The notes beneath the pieces were generated by a model. That model was not told the DNA's origin. It did not search any database and worked only from the letters and a program-made list of their open reading frames with translations. This document shows positions 23,737 through 35,641 of a stretch of DNA of 64,000 nt, one piece after another. The stretch's first letter is position 1. Every line of letters begins with the position of its first letter. Both the position numbers and the translations under genes were made by a program. Source of the DNA: Agelaius tricolor (lineage: Eukaryota > Chordata > Aves > Passeriformes > Icteridae); the NCBI GenBank assembly GCA_023055355.1, contig JALJCS010000004.1, positions 20,672,244 through 20,736,243 on the forward strand, given 5' to 3'.

Positions 23737-24811
23737 TGTCGTGGTTTGACACTGGACCAATGCCAGAGAGAGAGTCACTTGCTCACCCTCCCCTGCCCCA
23801 GCAGGGCAAAGGAATGAAAAGGTAAAAAAAAGTTAGCAAAGGCTTCATGGGTGAGATAAGAACCAGGAGAAATATTTCAAGGGCAAAACAAGTTCAACTT
23901 TAGTTGCAAAGTGAAATTTATTACTAACAGAATCAAAGAAGGATAATGAGAAGTAAAATAAGCCTTTGAAATACCTTCTCCCTCCCAGCCCCTCCCTCCT
24001 TCCCACAGACAGAGCAGGGAGACAGGGTATGGGGGTTTTGGTCCGTTCATCACTGAGATTTTCTTCCGCTGCTCTGGGACAGGAGTCCTTCCCCTGTGAG
24101 ACCATGGGGTCCCTCCCACAGGAGAAAATTCTCAGTGAGATTCCCAGGTGTGGGTCCACTCTCATGAGCAGCAGCCGCACCACACCTGCTGCAGTGTGAG
24201 CGCCTCCCATGGGCACGCAGTCCTCCAAAACTGCTGTGACATGGGCCTCTCTTTCCATGGGGTGCAGCCCTCCAAGGACAGGCTGCTCCAGCCTGGAAGC
24301 AGAGCCCTCTCTCTCCACCAGGTCTCCCACTGGATCACAGCCTCCTCCAGGCATCCACCCACTTCAGCCTGAACACCTCCCCCACGGGCTGTTGGTGGAT
24401 CTGTGCATCCCCATGGATCCCCATGGGCTGCAGGAGCACAGCTGCTTCACCATGGTCTGCACCAGGGACTGCAGAGGAATCTCTGCTCCGGTGCCTGGAG
24501 CACCTCCTGCTGTCCTTCTCCACTGACCTTGGTGTCTCCATGTTGTTTCTCTCATGTGTTCTCACCTCCTCCTCTTCTCTGACTAGGAGCAAAACCCTGT
24601 GACTTTGTTTTGATTTTGTTCTTAAATGTGTCATCACAGAGTCATTACCAACCTCTCTCACTGGCCCAGTTTTGGCCAGCAGCAGGTCCATCTTCAGAGC
24701 CATCAGCCATTGCCTCTGCTGGATGTGGTGGGAAGCTTCTGCCAGTTTCTCACAGGCGCCACCTTTGTGGCCCCCCTGCTACCTAAAACCACTCCGTGCA
24801 AAATCAATACA
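23737..24811 (-). mobile_element. Solo ERVL-type LTR, antisense
   Basis: A single long terminal repeat of about 1.08 kb left by recombination of an endogenous retrovirus. Read on the minus strand it starts TGTATTGATTTTGCACGG and ends CAAACCACGACA. AATAAA lies at 23917-23922 (antisense TTTATT), about 180 bp before the 3' end. The body has irregular GC-rich units around a GCAGC...CCATGG core, a pattern I associate with long ERVL LTRs of passerine birds. The flanks are GTGCT (23732-23736) and GTGTT (24812-24816), a 5-bp target duplication with one substitution; 5 bp fits ERVL. No gag, pol or env is present. The minus ORF of 169 codons inside (23845-24354) is not a retroviral gene. Confidence 0.85.
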
Positions 24812-24816
24812 GTGTT

Positions 24817-26117
24817 GAAGCTTTGAATCACGTTTCTACAGAGTTTGATATAAGTGTTAAAAGTAGCAAAACCAGGATTTTTGAGTGCAATACTAAGGAC
24901 ACAATGTAGCAGTCTTCTCTCACACCTGTTCTCCCTGGGTGCAATCCGCTCATGGGCTTCCACCTGGCTTTTCAGCAGCTGATTAAATTGAACATAATTA
25001 AAATATGGCATCTTATCTTACTGCAGCTGTTTTCCAGCTGCAAATATTTTCTGTGTCCCTTCCTGCATGTGGCAGTTTAAACTTGGAGAAGAATGGTATC
25101 TAACAAGGCAAAACACAAGCAGGTTCCTTAGAGGAAATTACTGCCTGAACCCTGCTGTGAAAAACCATTTGGTTGCTAGAAGTAGTCAGGATGTTGTCAC
25201 TAAGGAGGCTGTTGGTTGAGATGAAATGATTTGCCAGCCTTTGGTAAACAAAAGGTCTCTGTGTCCTTCTGACTCATTGCGGAAGTGTCCTTTACAGCCA
25301 AGGAATGTATGTTTGGAGGATGAAAATCCTCTCTTAAATCTGACTTATCCGATGGCTGCACAATAACTTCCCAAACACTGTAGAAACTGAAAATACCAAA
25401 TATATGCAGAGCTTGGACAAAACTCAGCTGTCATCCTATGTGTGGGTAGCAGCCTAATACCTGGGAAATCCTATTAATTGTGATAAAGAAGATACCAAAA
25501 TAGACAGTACCCCTGATTTTGGACTTTTACTGAAGCTTGTTTAAATAATAATTTATTTCAGATGGGCACAACAGCAGCACCAGCATCTGGATGCAAGTCT
25601 GGCTCACATAGAAGCCCCAAAGTCTCATTTAGTTCATTAAAGAAAATCAGTTTTAAAATAAGGATAAAGAATTCTACATACACGCAGAAATATAGATATT
25701 TGTGGATATTTAATTAAATCAATAGATCATAGTACATGTTTACTGAAGCATTCTTTAGCCACCTGTAGCTGGTAGGGTTGTCCTCCTTGCTGCAGCTGTT
25801 TACGGTGCTGTTGATGTGGCTCTGTACTGGGCGCTGGGAGTAGAGACAGTGAGCTCTTGTGACATCATATGCAATGGCTGGCTGCATAAATCACATTTCT
25901 CTGAGGAACTGACCCAAAGTGTCTCACAAGCATCACATGTAACACTTTTCTTGGGGATGATTCCACTAACTTGGCTTGCATAATATAAGAAATGGCAAAT
26001 TACTTTGGAAATTGCTGATATCATTCTTCCCTCTCTCCCCCCACCAGTTGTCAAAAGCTAACAGAGGCACTCCAAAATCCCTTACAATAGCAATTCCTCA
26101 ATTTTATTGCTTTCCAG
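24817..26117. other. Unique sequence, no gene seen
   Basis: No recognisable gene or repeat; only scattered short ORFs. Confidence 0.5.
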
Positions 26118-26150
26118 TTCCAGTTGTCAATGGAAACAAGACAACTGGAA
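26118..26150. repeat. Perfect 11-bp inverted repeat
   Basis: TTCCAGTTGTC (26118-26128) and GACAACTGGAA (26140-26150) form a perfect 11-bp stem around an 11-nt loop. It lies about 40 bp before a 17-base T-run (26191-26207). Function unknown. Confidence 0.7.
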
Positions 26151-28690
26151 ATTGATTCACAAGCCAGAACTAATCTGAAAATTATTTTACTTTTTTTTTT
26201 TTTTTTTCTGAGGTTTTATGTTTTGTGCAATTGCTCATATTCTGGAATTTAATACTGAATTGTTTCAAATTGCATGGGCAGCACTGCATAGCCTTGGTTT
26301 AGTGCTCTTTGAATATTATGCCTGAATTTTTCCTAACCGTTTCGTAGGTGGTTTTGAGCTGGCTTCTACAACTGCACTCTTCATTTTGCTTGTCCAGAAA
26401 TTTATGTGTTGTTTTTTATGGTCTCAGATATGTGCATGCGAGTGGTATTAGCACATATCCACATGATCAAGCAGACGTGCTCTCAAAACATTTAATTCTA
26501 TAATTGCAGAAATGCAATCTGAAGGTACAAACTGAAAACTGATTGCAAAAATCCTGTACTAAAGTTTTTACCAGAAAATAAAAACATTGTAAAAGTGACA
26601 AGAATGCTTATGTTTAGTACACCAACCTCAGGGCCCTCACTGAGAAGTACTTACTTGAGAGGGACATACACATTGTTAGCTATAACACAAATGAAAGCTA
26701 TCCACAAAATATTAGGATGACAGTGTTGCATTCAGATTTAAGCTTGAGAAAAAAACTGCCCCCAGTTTTTGTGTAATGCAAACCTATTTTAAGAATTTGA
26801 GCAATGTATACATTTTCTGCACAAATGTTACTTTTTAGGAAATGTGGTTTAAAATATTTTATTTTACTGACATGGAATAGTGTCATTGATTAAAAATTTC
26901 AAAAGAGTATCTAAAAAGTGAAGTGGAAAGCAAGAAATGTTTGATCAAGAAGTATAAAAAGAGAATTTGATACCAGATTTCTCAAGACTTGTAGTCTCCT
27001 AGACTGCTCTAATTTGAGAGGAGGAACAGAAATAAAAATTAATATTTCACTTGAGTAAAGAGTACAAAGGATGTCCTGAAAGGAACCCTTTAAAAGCCTT
27101 TTTAAAAATTATCCATGGATTAGAAACTAATCTCAGAAACTGTTTTCTTTACATTCAGTATTTAAAGCCAAGTTCTTGTTCTTCAGAGAGTGTTACATCT
27201 CCATGTGAGTTGTCAGACATTTTCCAGACACATTTATAGTTGTGATCTTTGAAATATTATAACATTTTTGTTTCTTCTTCCTTAGCTTCTTGTGTGGTAA
27301 GTAGCACTGATGCCTCTAACTTCCAATATGGAGAAGATCCAAACACATTCACGAATCAATTTGGTATATTTTTATTCTTTTATTTTTTTCTCTCCTACAA
27401 GCTGTAGATTGGAAAAACCCCATATTTTAGAATGTCTAGAATTCAGTGTTCAGTAGTATGTTGCTGAAGTATTATATATTATTTTTCAAGAAAATTTATA
27501 ATGGATGAGAACCATAAAGAGAGTATCCCTCAAAGCCACATGGACATGTGCATCCTTCCAAATATAATTCTTTTCCAAACTAAGCAAGGATTAGCTAAAG
27601 ATGTTTTGGAACCACAAAATGTTATTTTTAAAAGGTAGCTCATGATTGAAATAGATTAAGACTAAACATGGCTGGGATCAGCCAAAACCACAAAGAGGTT
27701 AATTTGTTCACATATTTATGTCTGGAGAAGAATTTCAGTGCCTTCAGCAACCAAGGCCCTGAAATCCTCCAGCATATTTTGCAGTAAAATGATAGGTTGT
27801 TGGTTTTGCTTTGTTTTGTTGTTTTTTTAATGGACTTGTCCTTTTTAAAACTTGTGCCTTCCTCCCTCCCACACACATCAGCAGAACAGTTCAAACAGTG
27901 TCTCTGCAGGTCACTGAGTCCCAAAGCATTGCCGAAGGCTTTTAAAAGGCAGGAATGATTCAGCTGTGGGATGCTCCACAGCCTTGTGACTGAGGTCAGA
28001 TTCACCCAGTGGCTCCTCTCCCACGCTGCCTCTCATTCCCAGGCACACAGAGCACTGGAGCAGTCTCTCCATGGACATATATTAGCATTACTGAGGAAGG
28101 GAGGTGTGAATGAGAACTGTGGATTTGTGTCAGTGATGAGCTTTATGGGAACAGATACTGATTATTTCTTAAAGGCAAGAGTTTCTCTGTTTATCTCAGT
28201 GGGAACTACTGTTTATTTATTTTCATTTCTTTCCAATTGTACCTATTTTAAGTGTGATACTGTGACCTTTTCACATTAAAAGCAGAGATGCCAAACAACA
28301 GCTTTGATGAACCCCAAGGCCCAAAGCCCAAAGATGTTTATGCCTTTTATCACCACCACGTGCTGAATAAATGACATTCATCATTCCATTGACAGACCAG
28401 AAAAAACTAGCAATATGCCTGTAACTTAAGCTGAAATCACCAAAAATAATTTTTTCAAAAATATAAAACTTCTGGCATTATAAGGCTGCATATTTTTTTA
28501 AGAAGTCCTCCTGCTGTTGGTCTGGTTTCACTTCAGTGGGACAAGGATGGTTAACCTGGGCTGTCATCATGATAGCACACGTCACTCAATAGCCCTGACA
28601 TTACTTTCTCCTTTCAAAAATGTGTTTAAAAATTGTCACTGTGATTTGCTCTGTAGTGTTCAAATTGCTTAAAAAGCTGAAAACTAACTG
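26151..28690. other. Unique AT-rich sequence, no gene seen
   Basis: No gene supported. The minus ORF 27640-28005 (121 codons) and the plus ORF 27971-28279 (102 codons) have no recognisable domain and are compatible with chance. Confidence 0.5.
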
Positions 28691-28812
28691 TCAATATGCA
28701 TATGTATATGCATACATGTGTGCATACATATGCATACACACATATATGTGAAGAGAGAAGAGAGAGGGAGTGAGAAAGTGTAAGTGTGTGTGAGAGACAG
28801 AATGAGAGAGTC
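28691..28812. repeat. Mixed purine-pyrimidine and GA-rich simple repeat
   Basis: An irregular block of ATGCATA/TATGCATACA and ACACATATATG units (28691-28750) is followed by GAGAGA-rich and GTGTGTGAGAGA sequence (28750-28812). It is an interrupted compound microsatellite and probably length-variable. Confidence 0.7.
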
Positions 28813-31800
28813 ACTAATGCCTTGCTGTGCCCTATGCTAGCTAAAACATAGGGATCCAACTCTCAGGACACACTCAGTGATAGAAAACAAGACCTAGATT
28901 CAGCTTCACTGGCAAAAAAACTATTATTAAAAAAAAAAAACAATCTTAGAACATTCAATTTGGCCAGTGGTTTTAAAGGATTTATGTGTTTCTAAAATGG
29001 CATAAGGACAATATATGATACAAGAAATATTTAGATATATTCCCTAACCACAATACTGGATTTGCTTTGGATTCAGCTTTCCTTTCTTTTTGTTCTTGAA
29101 TGCTACTGCACATTGTGATGACTGTGAGGAGGCTTCTCAGAAGACCGGACAGCTTCCAGCATGGCACGTTCTGCTGATGTCGTATCATTTTGCCAATAAC
29201 AAGGCAGAAAATATATGCTGTAAGTGCAGCCAATTTATTTGACTTCCAAGGACAATAACAGAAAAATTTAATTACAGCAAATGAATTTTTTAGAGAAATA
29301 TCTATGAATATTTTAGAGAAATTTTGGAGAAAACAGAAGATTCTTTTCCCTCCACTAATAGAAGGAGAGAGTGTTATTATTCCTGATTAATATAGGGAAG
29401 GTGAGGCATACAATTTTTCTTAAATATTGCAAGAAAGAAACATCTGAAATCAAATGTCCTGTGAAAGGTTAGATTCTTCCAAGAAAGGTAGAAAAAGTAA
29501 AAGGGAAATAAGAGGCTGATTGGTTTAATTCCTGAGTCTCACTATGCACTAGTGGACAGAACAGGCCTGGTGTGGATAGGACATCCACATTCTTCTTCAA
29601 GGGATGACCTTAGCTCACTTCACTCAAGTTCAGCAAACTGGCACCATGCCTTTAGTTTGTGAAGACTGAGACATTGGCAGAGTTCATGAAAACTTGTCTT
29701 GGAGTGAAAAATATATTACAAACTTACTTGGAACTAGAAATGAATTGCTGAGCTGCATCTTTTGCACAGAGGTAGGAAATTGTTATAAGGAGGAATTTGG
29801 GTGTAATGCATGCCCTGTGTTCCATATAGTATATGAAATAAATGTAGCATGTTGTGTAAAATAACCCTTGTTCTTTGAGAGAATATGGTTCAACAGGTTA
29901 TCCATTTCTTCCGGATAGGATTACATCAATACTGGCTCCTACTCCTTGGAGTCTGCACCATATCAGTTCCCTTGTAAACTGGACAGGCCCCATCCCACAA
30001 CCCTGCAGCTGTCCTTCCTTGCTTTCCATCAGAAGATTGTCCCAGAGCCTTGTGCCAGCAGGGTGAGAAACCTCCATCTTTCTTCTGGCTTAGATATAAC
30101 CATACTTAGTATCTCCCATGACACCTTTTGTTGGCATTATTCTATACCTTAACCTACTCCTTGAATGTCATATACAGCAGGTTTTGCACATATTTTTATG
30201 ACCCCATCTTCAACTCAGCCTTCTCAGGCCTTGTCACTCCAATTTTTTTTTTTTTTTGTGGGGCCAACAGACGGTCTTCTCACTTGGGACTGATCTGCCA
30301 CCACCCCATCCTATTTCTAGTTCTGTCTTTCTTCAGGTGCCATTTGAATTCATCTCTCTTTGATCTGGTGTGGATGGAAGTGTAACCAGCTCTCCTGGAT
30401 ACCTAGCTCTGAGTGGTCCTAGCCCAATAAAATCTAGACCCATATGTGCTTTTCTTGTGTTTCCTGTCTAATTATGTCTGACGGGCAGTGAAGCTTTCCT
30501 CCCCAAGTATTTTTTTCCATTGATCATTCAAGTAGCTTTGTTCCAGCTAACATATCTATTGTGCATGTCAAACTTTCCTTAGGCCAGGCACTGCCCGTGT
30601 GCATGCTTTAATAACCAACAAATGTACTTTGGCATGAAAATAAGACATAAATAATGATGCATAAATTCAGATACACTGATTAGTTTGTGAGTAAAGCATT
30701 CCATCACCAGTGCATGAGCTGAAGGAACACAGCCAGGAAATCCAGATTACAGTCACAAGGAGGAGGCTCAATTATTCTAGTCTTAGCATGTGTAATGGTA
30801 ACACCATTAAACACAGTATTACCCAACTCTTTTAAAAAGTCTGTGTAAAACTTGAAGAAAACTTTACACTTAGAAGAAAAATAAAACCATTTCAGGTTGA
30901 TCATGTGAAGTTTTTGGGAGTTACTGAGTTCCTCAAAGGCCTTCTGCACCCCCTCCGTCTTAACAAGACCTAGGATGCCAAAATTGCATGTACCAAGCAT
31001 GAGGGAAAGGAATCTTTTCCGTTTCTTTTGCTAAATCTTCACAGTAAGTCTGGAGAAGTAATTGACATTTAGCCAGTGTCCTAAATACTCCAGTAATAAA
31101 TGCCTTGGCAATACCACAGCTAGAAAAACATTAATATAATGAGAGATACAGAGACAGCTGTGCAACACTTTTTCCACTTTAAAAATATTGCTTTCAGTGT
31201 CTTATCACTTTGCCAAACAATTCAAGTTCAAATGTTGAGTGTCTGCTATGAGGTTGATTTTTTCTGGGAAAAATTCTGCTAGAATGGAAACATTTATGAG
31301 AATGAAATTGTAAGATGGGAGAGGGAGGGAGAGAGAATCAGCTGCTTTTCCATATTAAAAAACTTACTCCAGACATTTCACTGAGTTGTTTTTGTACTCT
31401 GGAACTGGGATTTATAGTCATGCCAAAATAGGGTATTTGATACTAAAGGTGTTCAATGTAGAATTCCAAGATCATGCCTTTAGAATAAATCCAGAGCAAT
31501 AATCCCCATCTGATGCCTTGGTCAGATGATTAAATACTTCAGAAGGGATTTGGAAGAACCTGAAGTTATGAAACAATAACTACTTTGAGATTACATCTAT
31601 GACAACAATCACTTCCATGAAACCTGAATTTCAGTCTCAACTTGTTCTTCAATGTGAACTTGGCCAAAGTAATTTGTGAAACAGTACAAATCTGAACAAT
31701 GCCTTTCAGATCTGTGTTTAGTCAAAATGGAGCTGACTTAGCTCAAGAAATTGTTATTACTGAGAACAAAGATAAAATGTGATATTTACTTTGACTGGAA

Positions 31801-32212
31801 ATGAAAGAACTATAGCCCTCCAGCCAAAAGATCCAGAATATTACTGTTCTGGTAGTGACAGATACCACTATCAACACAGCACCTTGGGAGGAAAATCTAG
31901 TTCTTCTCAAGCAGTGAAGAATGCAGGAATTTGCCATAATGATCTCAAAATTCATTATTCACAGCATATCCAAAACACTCAAATGAAAGCCACAGAATGA
32001 CAGGGGAAACTGAGAAGCTCTGGGCTCCCTGGAGACACCAAGTCTGCTCTGTTGCAGCACATCATGCTGATCATTACAGCATGTTCATCTTTGACTCTTT
32101 CTAATCTTACCCAAACCTACAAGATTAAATGCCCTTCTCTGTTTTTCCTTCCTTTCAAGACCACGAAATTTTCAGTCTGCAGGTATTGCAAATTTTATTT
32201 TTGGCAAATTGC
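28813..32212. other. Unique sequence, no gene seen
   Basis: No gene or recognisable mobile element. An A-run lies at 28929-28940 and a T-run at 30243-30257. The 98-codon minus ORF 30704-31000 has no known motif. TTTTAGAGAAAT occurs twice within 29286-29322. Confidence 0.5.
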
Positions 32213-32242
32213 ATTATTATTATTATTAGTAGTAGTAGTAGT
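32213..32242. repeat. (ATT)n followed by (AGT)n microsatellite
   Basis: Five ATT units (32213-32227) change directly into five AGT units (32228-32242), a compound trinucleotide repeat. It is the source of the poly-tyrosine tail in the antisense ORF that runs through it. Confidence 0.9.
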
Positions 32243-33494
32243 AATTATAGTTTAGTAACACGTAGTAATCCATAGTAACACAATGGTAACAGAGACTTAT
32301 TTTGACAGTGATATTCACGGCCTGAAATGAGCTGCCAGATCCACTGTGCCAGGCAACAGAGGCAATTACAAGCCTGCACACTACAATGTACTGAGCCATG
32401 CGAGGTCCTCGAGGTCCCAGCATAATTCCAGTCTTCTTGGGCTGGGGTGCAAAACGGGCCAGAAGGGACAGGGCACAGTGCAGCATGCAGGGCTTTAGGA
32501 AATGCCAAAACACAAGGAACAGAGGCAGGTGGCAAGTGAGAACTATGGAGGTAGCCAGGCAGAACCACACAACAAAAATACAACCCGTGCCCCTGGAAAG
32601 CTGAGCATACAGCACAGGAGAGGAAGCTTATCCCACAGTGGGCAGAGGAGGTTATGTGAGTGGTTTAAGTCCCACAGAACATACAGAAATGGGATCAACA
32701 TCTCCCATACACCAGCCAATTCCCAGCTTGTTTCACCTCCCCACCCACTCTCAGGTGTCTTTCTGCTTCTGGTTTCCTCTCTGACCCTTTTCAAACTTAC
32801 ACTGAACCCAGCCTTTCCCCATGAGCCCCTGCTAACCCCACAAGGGATCCTGAGGGCCAAGCAGCATTTTGGGGCATTTTGGGCTGTTTCCATTGAGGCT
32901 GTTGAGGGGGCTGGAATATCCCTTCCCAGGCCTGGCCAGGGCTGAGCTAGAGCAGATGGGGCCCAGGTACAGTGCTGGGCATCCGGTGCACCAGTGGGAA
33001 GCAAGGGAAAGTGGTTGTCAGTGGGGATGAATATCTGCTTTGTTTTCAGGAGCTGCTGAAGGCAGGAAACAGGAATGTCTGTTACTGTTGTGTGCCTTCA
33101 GTTTTTAAGTTGAATTTTTGTTTCTTGTGAAAGTTTCAGGCCAATGTCCATGTTGTTTTCACAGTGTAAATGAAAGCAACTGGGCTGGCTATTTTCTTGT
33201 AAGGTGATAGGAGACTAATTTTTGGTTTTCTACTTGTTTTCATTCATCCTTCATTGGAAAAATTATAAAAATTAACTGTTCTCATGGCTGCCAGCTAAAA
33301 ATTGAAATATCTTCCCTCTCTCCAGAAGTCTTTTGGTTTAGCCAGAAGGTTGTTTAGCTTTCCCTAGGCTAATGTGGTTTTGGAGGTTTCAGTTTTGTGG
33401 TGAAATCTGTCTTTTTTTTCTACAACAAGAGCTTTAGTAACGTTTAATAAAAGTTGAGGGGGCTAAATAGATCTTGAACCTCCAGTGAAAGGTA
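32243..33494. other. GC-richer unclassified segment and AT-rich spacer
   Basis: 32330-32990 is clearly richer in G and C than its surroundings. It carries overlapping ORFs on both strands: plus 32502-32945 (147 codons), minus 32543-33004 (153 codons) and minus 32226-32615 (129 codons). None shows a domain, signal or family I recognise, and mutual overlap on opposite strands argues for composition as the cause. It might be an unclassified old repeat or a processed remnant. 33000-33494 is AT-rich with nothing visible. Confidence 0.4.
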
Positions 33495-34348
33495 GGGGAA
33501 AAAGTAAGGCAGAAGTGTTTAATGCATTTGCTGTTTCTGTCTTCCACACAGATGACAGACCATGGGGTGCTCAGTGCCCTGAGCTGGAGGACAATGACTG
33601 CAAATGATTGACTCCCAGTCAACCCCAAAACTGTGCAGGATCTGCTCCTCCAGCTGGATCCCTACAAATCTATGGAGCCTGATGGGACTCATCAGAGAAT
33701 CCTCAAAAAGCTGGCTTATGTCATCACAAAACCTCTCTTAGTGATTTTTGGGTGGTCTTCGGAATCCAGAGGGATCCCAGATGACTGGTAGCCAGCAAAC
33801 GTTATCCCGGTTTTCAAGACAGGCAAGAGGAAGGAGCCCAGAAACTACAGGCCTGTCAGTCTCACTTCAGTGCCTGGTAAAATTATGGAGAAGATTATTC
33901 TGGGGGTATTAAAAAACACCTGAATAAATGCATCATGTGGTGGGTGAGCAGCTGGGTCACAGGTCAGGCACAAAGGGTTACAGTGAATGGGGTTGTTGTG
34001 TTGTGTTTGTATAAGTTGGATTGTTCCGTTCCCCCCTGTGTTGTAATGGTTCTGCCCTGGTTCTCCCTTCCCTCCCTGCTGCTGGCAGTTGTTCCAACTC
34101 CTCCCCAGTTACCCTAGTGATCAATGTATCATTTTTTAAACCCCTCCCTGATGCCCTGCCAGTCACTCACTGCTCCCACCTTGTTCTCTAGAATCTTCTA
34201 GCTAGACCATGGGGTGATTGGCTCAGGGGCCGGGGCCCCTCCTTCATGCTGTTCCCATTGGTGATTTCCTTAAGTCAGTCCTTTGTACCCCACTCCCCCC
34301 TGAATCCCCATTCACTCAAGGACTGACTCCTCCCCTGCATCCCTCTCC

Positions 34349-34356
34349 TTTTATAA
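34349..34356 (+). promoter_or_regulatory. LTR TATA box
   Basis: TTTATAAG in the solo LTR, 55 bp before the AATAAA. It is placed as expected for the U3 core promoter. Whether it still drives transcription cannot be seen. Confidence 0.6.
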
Positions 34357-34410
34357 GTTGTTGTTACTTCCCAATCTTTGTCTTCGACTGCTGGTTTCCC
34401 CTGGGCCATT

Positions 34411-34416
34411 AATAAA
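34411..34416 (+). terminator. LTR polyadenylation signal
   Basis: AATAAA in the R region of the 33994-34645 LTR. It could terminate plus-strand transcripts that cross the region. Confidence 0.6.
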
Positions 34417-35641
34417 TCAGGGCTTTACCCCAGCTGGAGAGCGCTCTCTTCATTCCTGCTGATTGTAGCCAGAGCCAGCCTCGTCCTTGCACAAGGAAGC
34501 GCTGCTGCTACAAAGCAGGGCGTTATCCTTAGGTGCTGTCCCAAAGCACTGAGAGTGGGACAGTGTCCCCCCGTACTGCTAGCGGTGCTGGCCAGCTAGC
34601 CAGGATGTCCGAGAAGGACAGCCCTTCTCCAGCCAAGCCGCTGCATGGGGTCACATCAGACTGGAGACCTGTCACTACTGGGGTTCCACAGGGTTCCATG
34701 CTCAGCCCTCTGCTCTTCAACATCTTCATAAATGACCTGGACACGGAACTGGAAGGGATACTGAGCAAGTTTGCAGATGATACAAAACTGGGAGGAGCTG
34801 CTGACTCCCTCCGGGGCAGGGAGAGGCCCTGCAGAGAGACCTCCACAAATTGGGGGTCTGGGCAATCACCAGCCATATGAAGCTCAGCAGGGGAAAGTGC
34901 TGGAATCTGCATCTGGGATGGGGCAACCCTGGATGTATGGACAGACTGGGAATGAGGTGCTGTAAGCAGTGCCATGGGAAGGGACCTGGGGGTCCTGGCA
35001 AGTTGAACATGGGTCAGCAGTGCCCTGGCAGCCAGGAGGGCCAACCCTGTCCTGGGGGGGCATCAGGCACAGCATCACAGCTGGGCAAGGGAGGGGATTG
35101 TCCTGCTCTGCTCTGAGCTGGGGCAGCCTCACCTCAAGTGCTGGGGGCTGGTTTGGGGGCCACAATGTAAGAAAGACATTAAACTATTAGAGAGTGTCCA
35201 AAGGATGGAATAGACAATGATAAAGCACCTTGAGGCAAAGCTGTACAAGCCTGGAAGAGACTGAGGGGAGCCCTCACTGCATGAGAGGAAGAGAAGGGGC
35301 AGGCACTGATTGGCCGTTACAACTTCCTCATGAAGAGGAGGGTCAAGCACTGATCACTCCTCTGTGGTGCCCAGTTACAGGACCTGAGGAAAAGGCCTGA
35401 AGTTGTTTCAGGGAGGTTTAGGTTGAGTATTAGAAAAAAAGTTCTTCACCCAGAGGGTGGTTGGGCACTGGAACAGGATCCTCAGGGAAGTGGTTACAGC
35501 ACCAGCCTGACAGAGTTCAAGAGAATTTGGGGAATGCTGCCAGACACATGGTGTGACTGTGCAAGGCCAGGAATTGAACTTTGATAGTCCTTGTGGGTCC
35601 CTTCCTATTCAGCATGTTCTGTCATTCTGTGTTTCTGTGAT

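Larger units (their letters stand above)
33994..34645 (+). mobile_element. Solo LTR, ERVK-like, inserted in CR1
   Basis: A complete 652-bp long terminal repeat, TGTTGTGTTG...CCGCTGCA, bounded by perfect copies of TGGGGT (33988-33993 and 34646-34651). A 6-bp duplication is typical of ERVK/beta-type elements. It has a TATA-like TTTATAAG at 34349-34356 and AATAAA at 34411-34416, giving a short R region. The CR1 reading frame before and after fits together exactly if the LTR and one TGGGGT are ignored, which proves the insertion borders. No retroviral coding sequence remains. It shares its TG start, a GGTGATTGG-TCAGG-GCC block, TATA and AATAAA layout with the LTR at 36628-37241, so the two are related families or subfamilies. 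Confidence 0.93.
33495..35641 (+). mobile_element. CR1 LINE interrupted by a solo LTR
   Basis: The best preserved CR1 here, about 1.49 kb once the inserted LTR (33994-34645 plus one 6-bp duplication) is set aside. It starts near a segment reading AEVFNAFAVSVF (33511-33546). It continues through the fingers domain (DPYKSMEPDG near 33655-33685; NYRPVSLTSVPGKIMEKII near 33843-33900) and then has an internal deletion of very roughly 200 bp after 33920 that removes motif A. Past the LTR come [11 protein letters not shown] and an intact [11 protein letters not shown] (34763-34795). The 3' end near 35641 has ATTCTGTGTTTCTGTG-type repeats. Stops and frameshifts elsewhere make it inactive, and the missing motif A makes it irreparably so. 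Confidence 0.93.

Noticed and set aside
23845..24354. Minus-strand ORF of 169 codons
   Set aside because: It lies wholly inside the ERVL-type LTR, where no retroviral protein is encoded; repeated GC-rich units keep frames open.
32502..33004. Overlapping ORFs of 147 (+) and 153 (-) codons
   Set aside because: Opposite-strand overlap in a GC-rich segment points to composition; neither has recognisable motifs.
34533..34880. Plus-strand ORF of 115 codons joining LTR and CR1 sequence
   Set aside because: It starts in the U5 part of the LTR and runs by chance into the CR1 reverse transcriptase frame. It is a by-product of the insertion, not a fusion gene.
34529..35044. Minus-strand ORF of 171 codons, the longest in the window
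   Set aside because: It is antisense to CR1 and the solo LTR end. GC-rich CR1 sequence often leaves open antisense frames; no protein family is visible.
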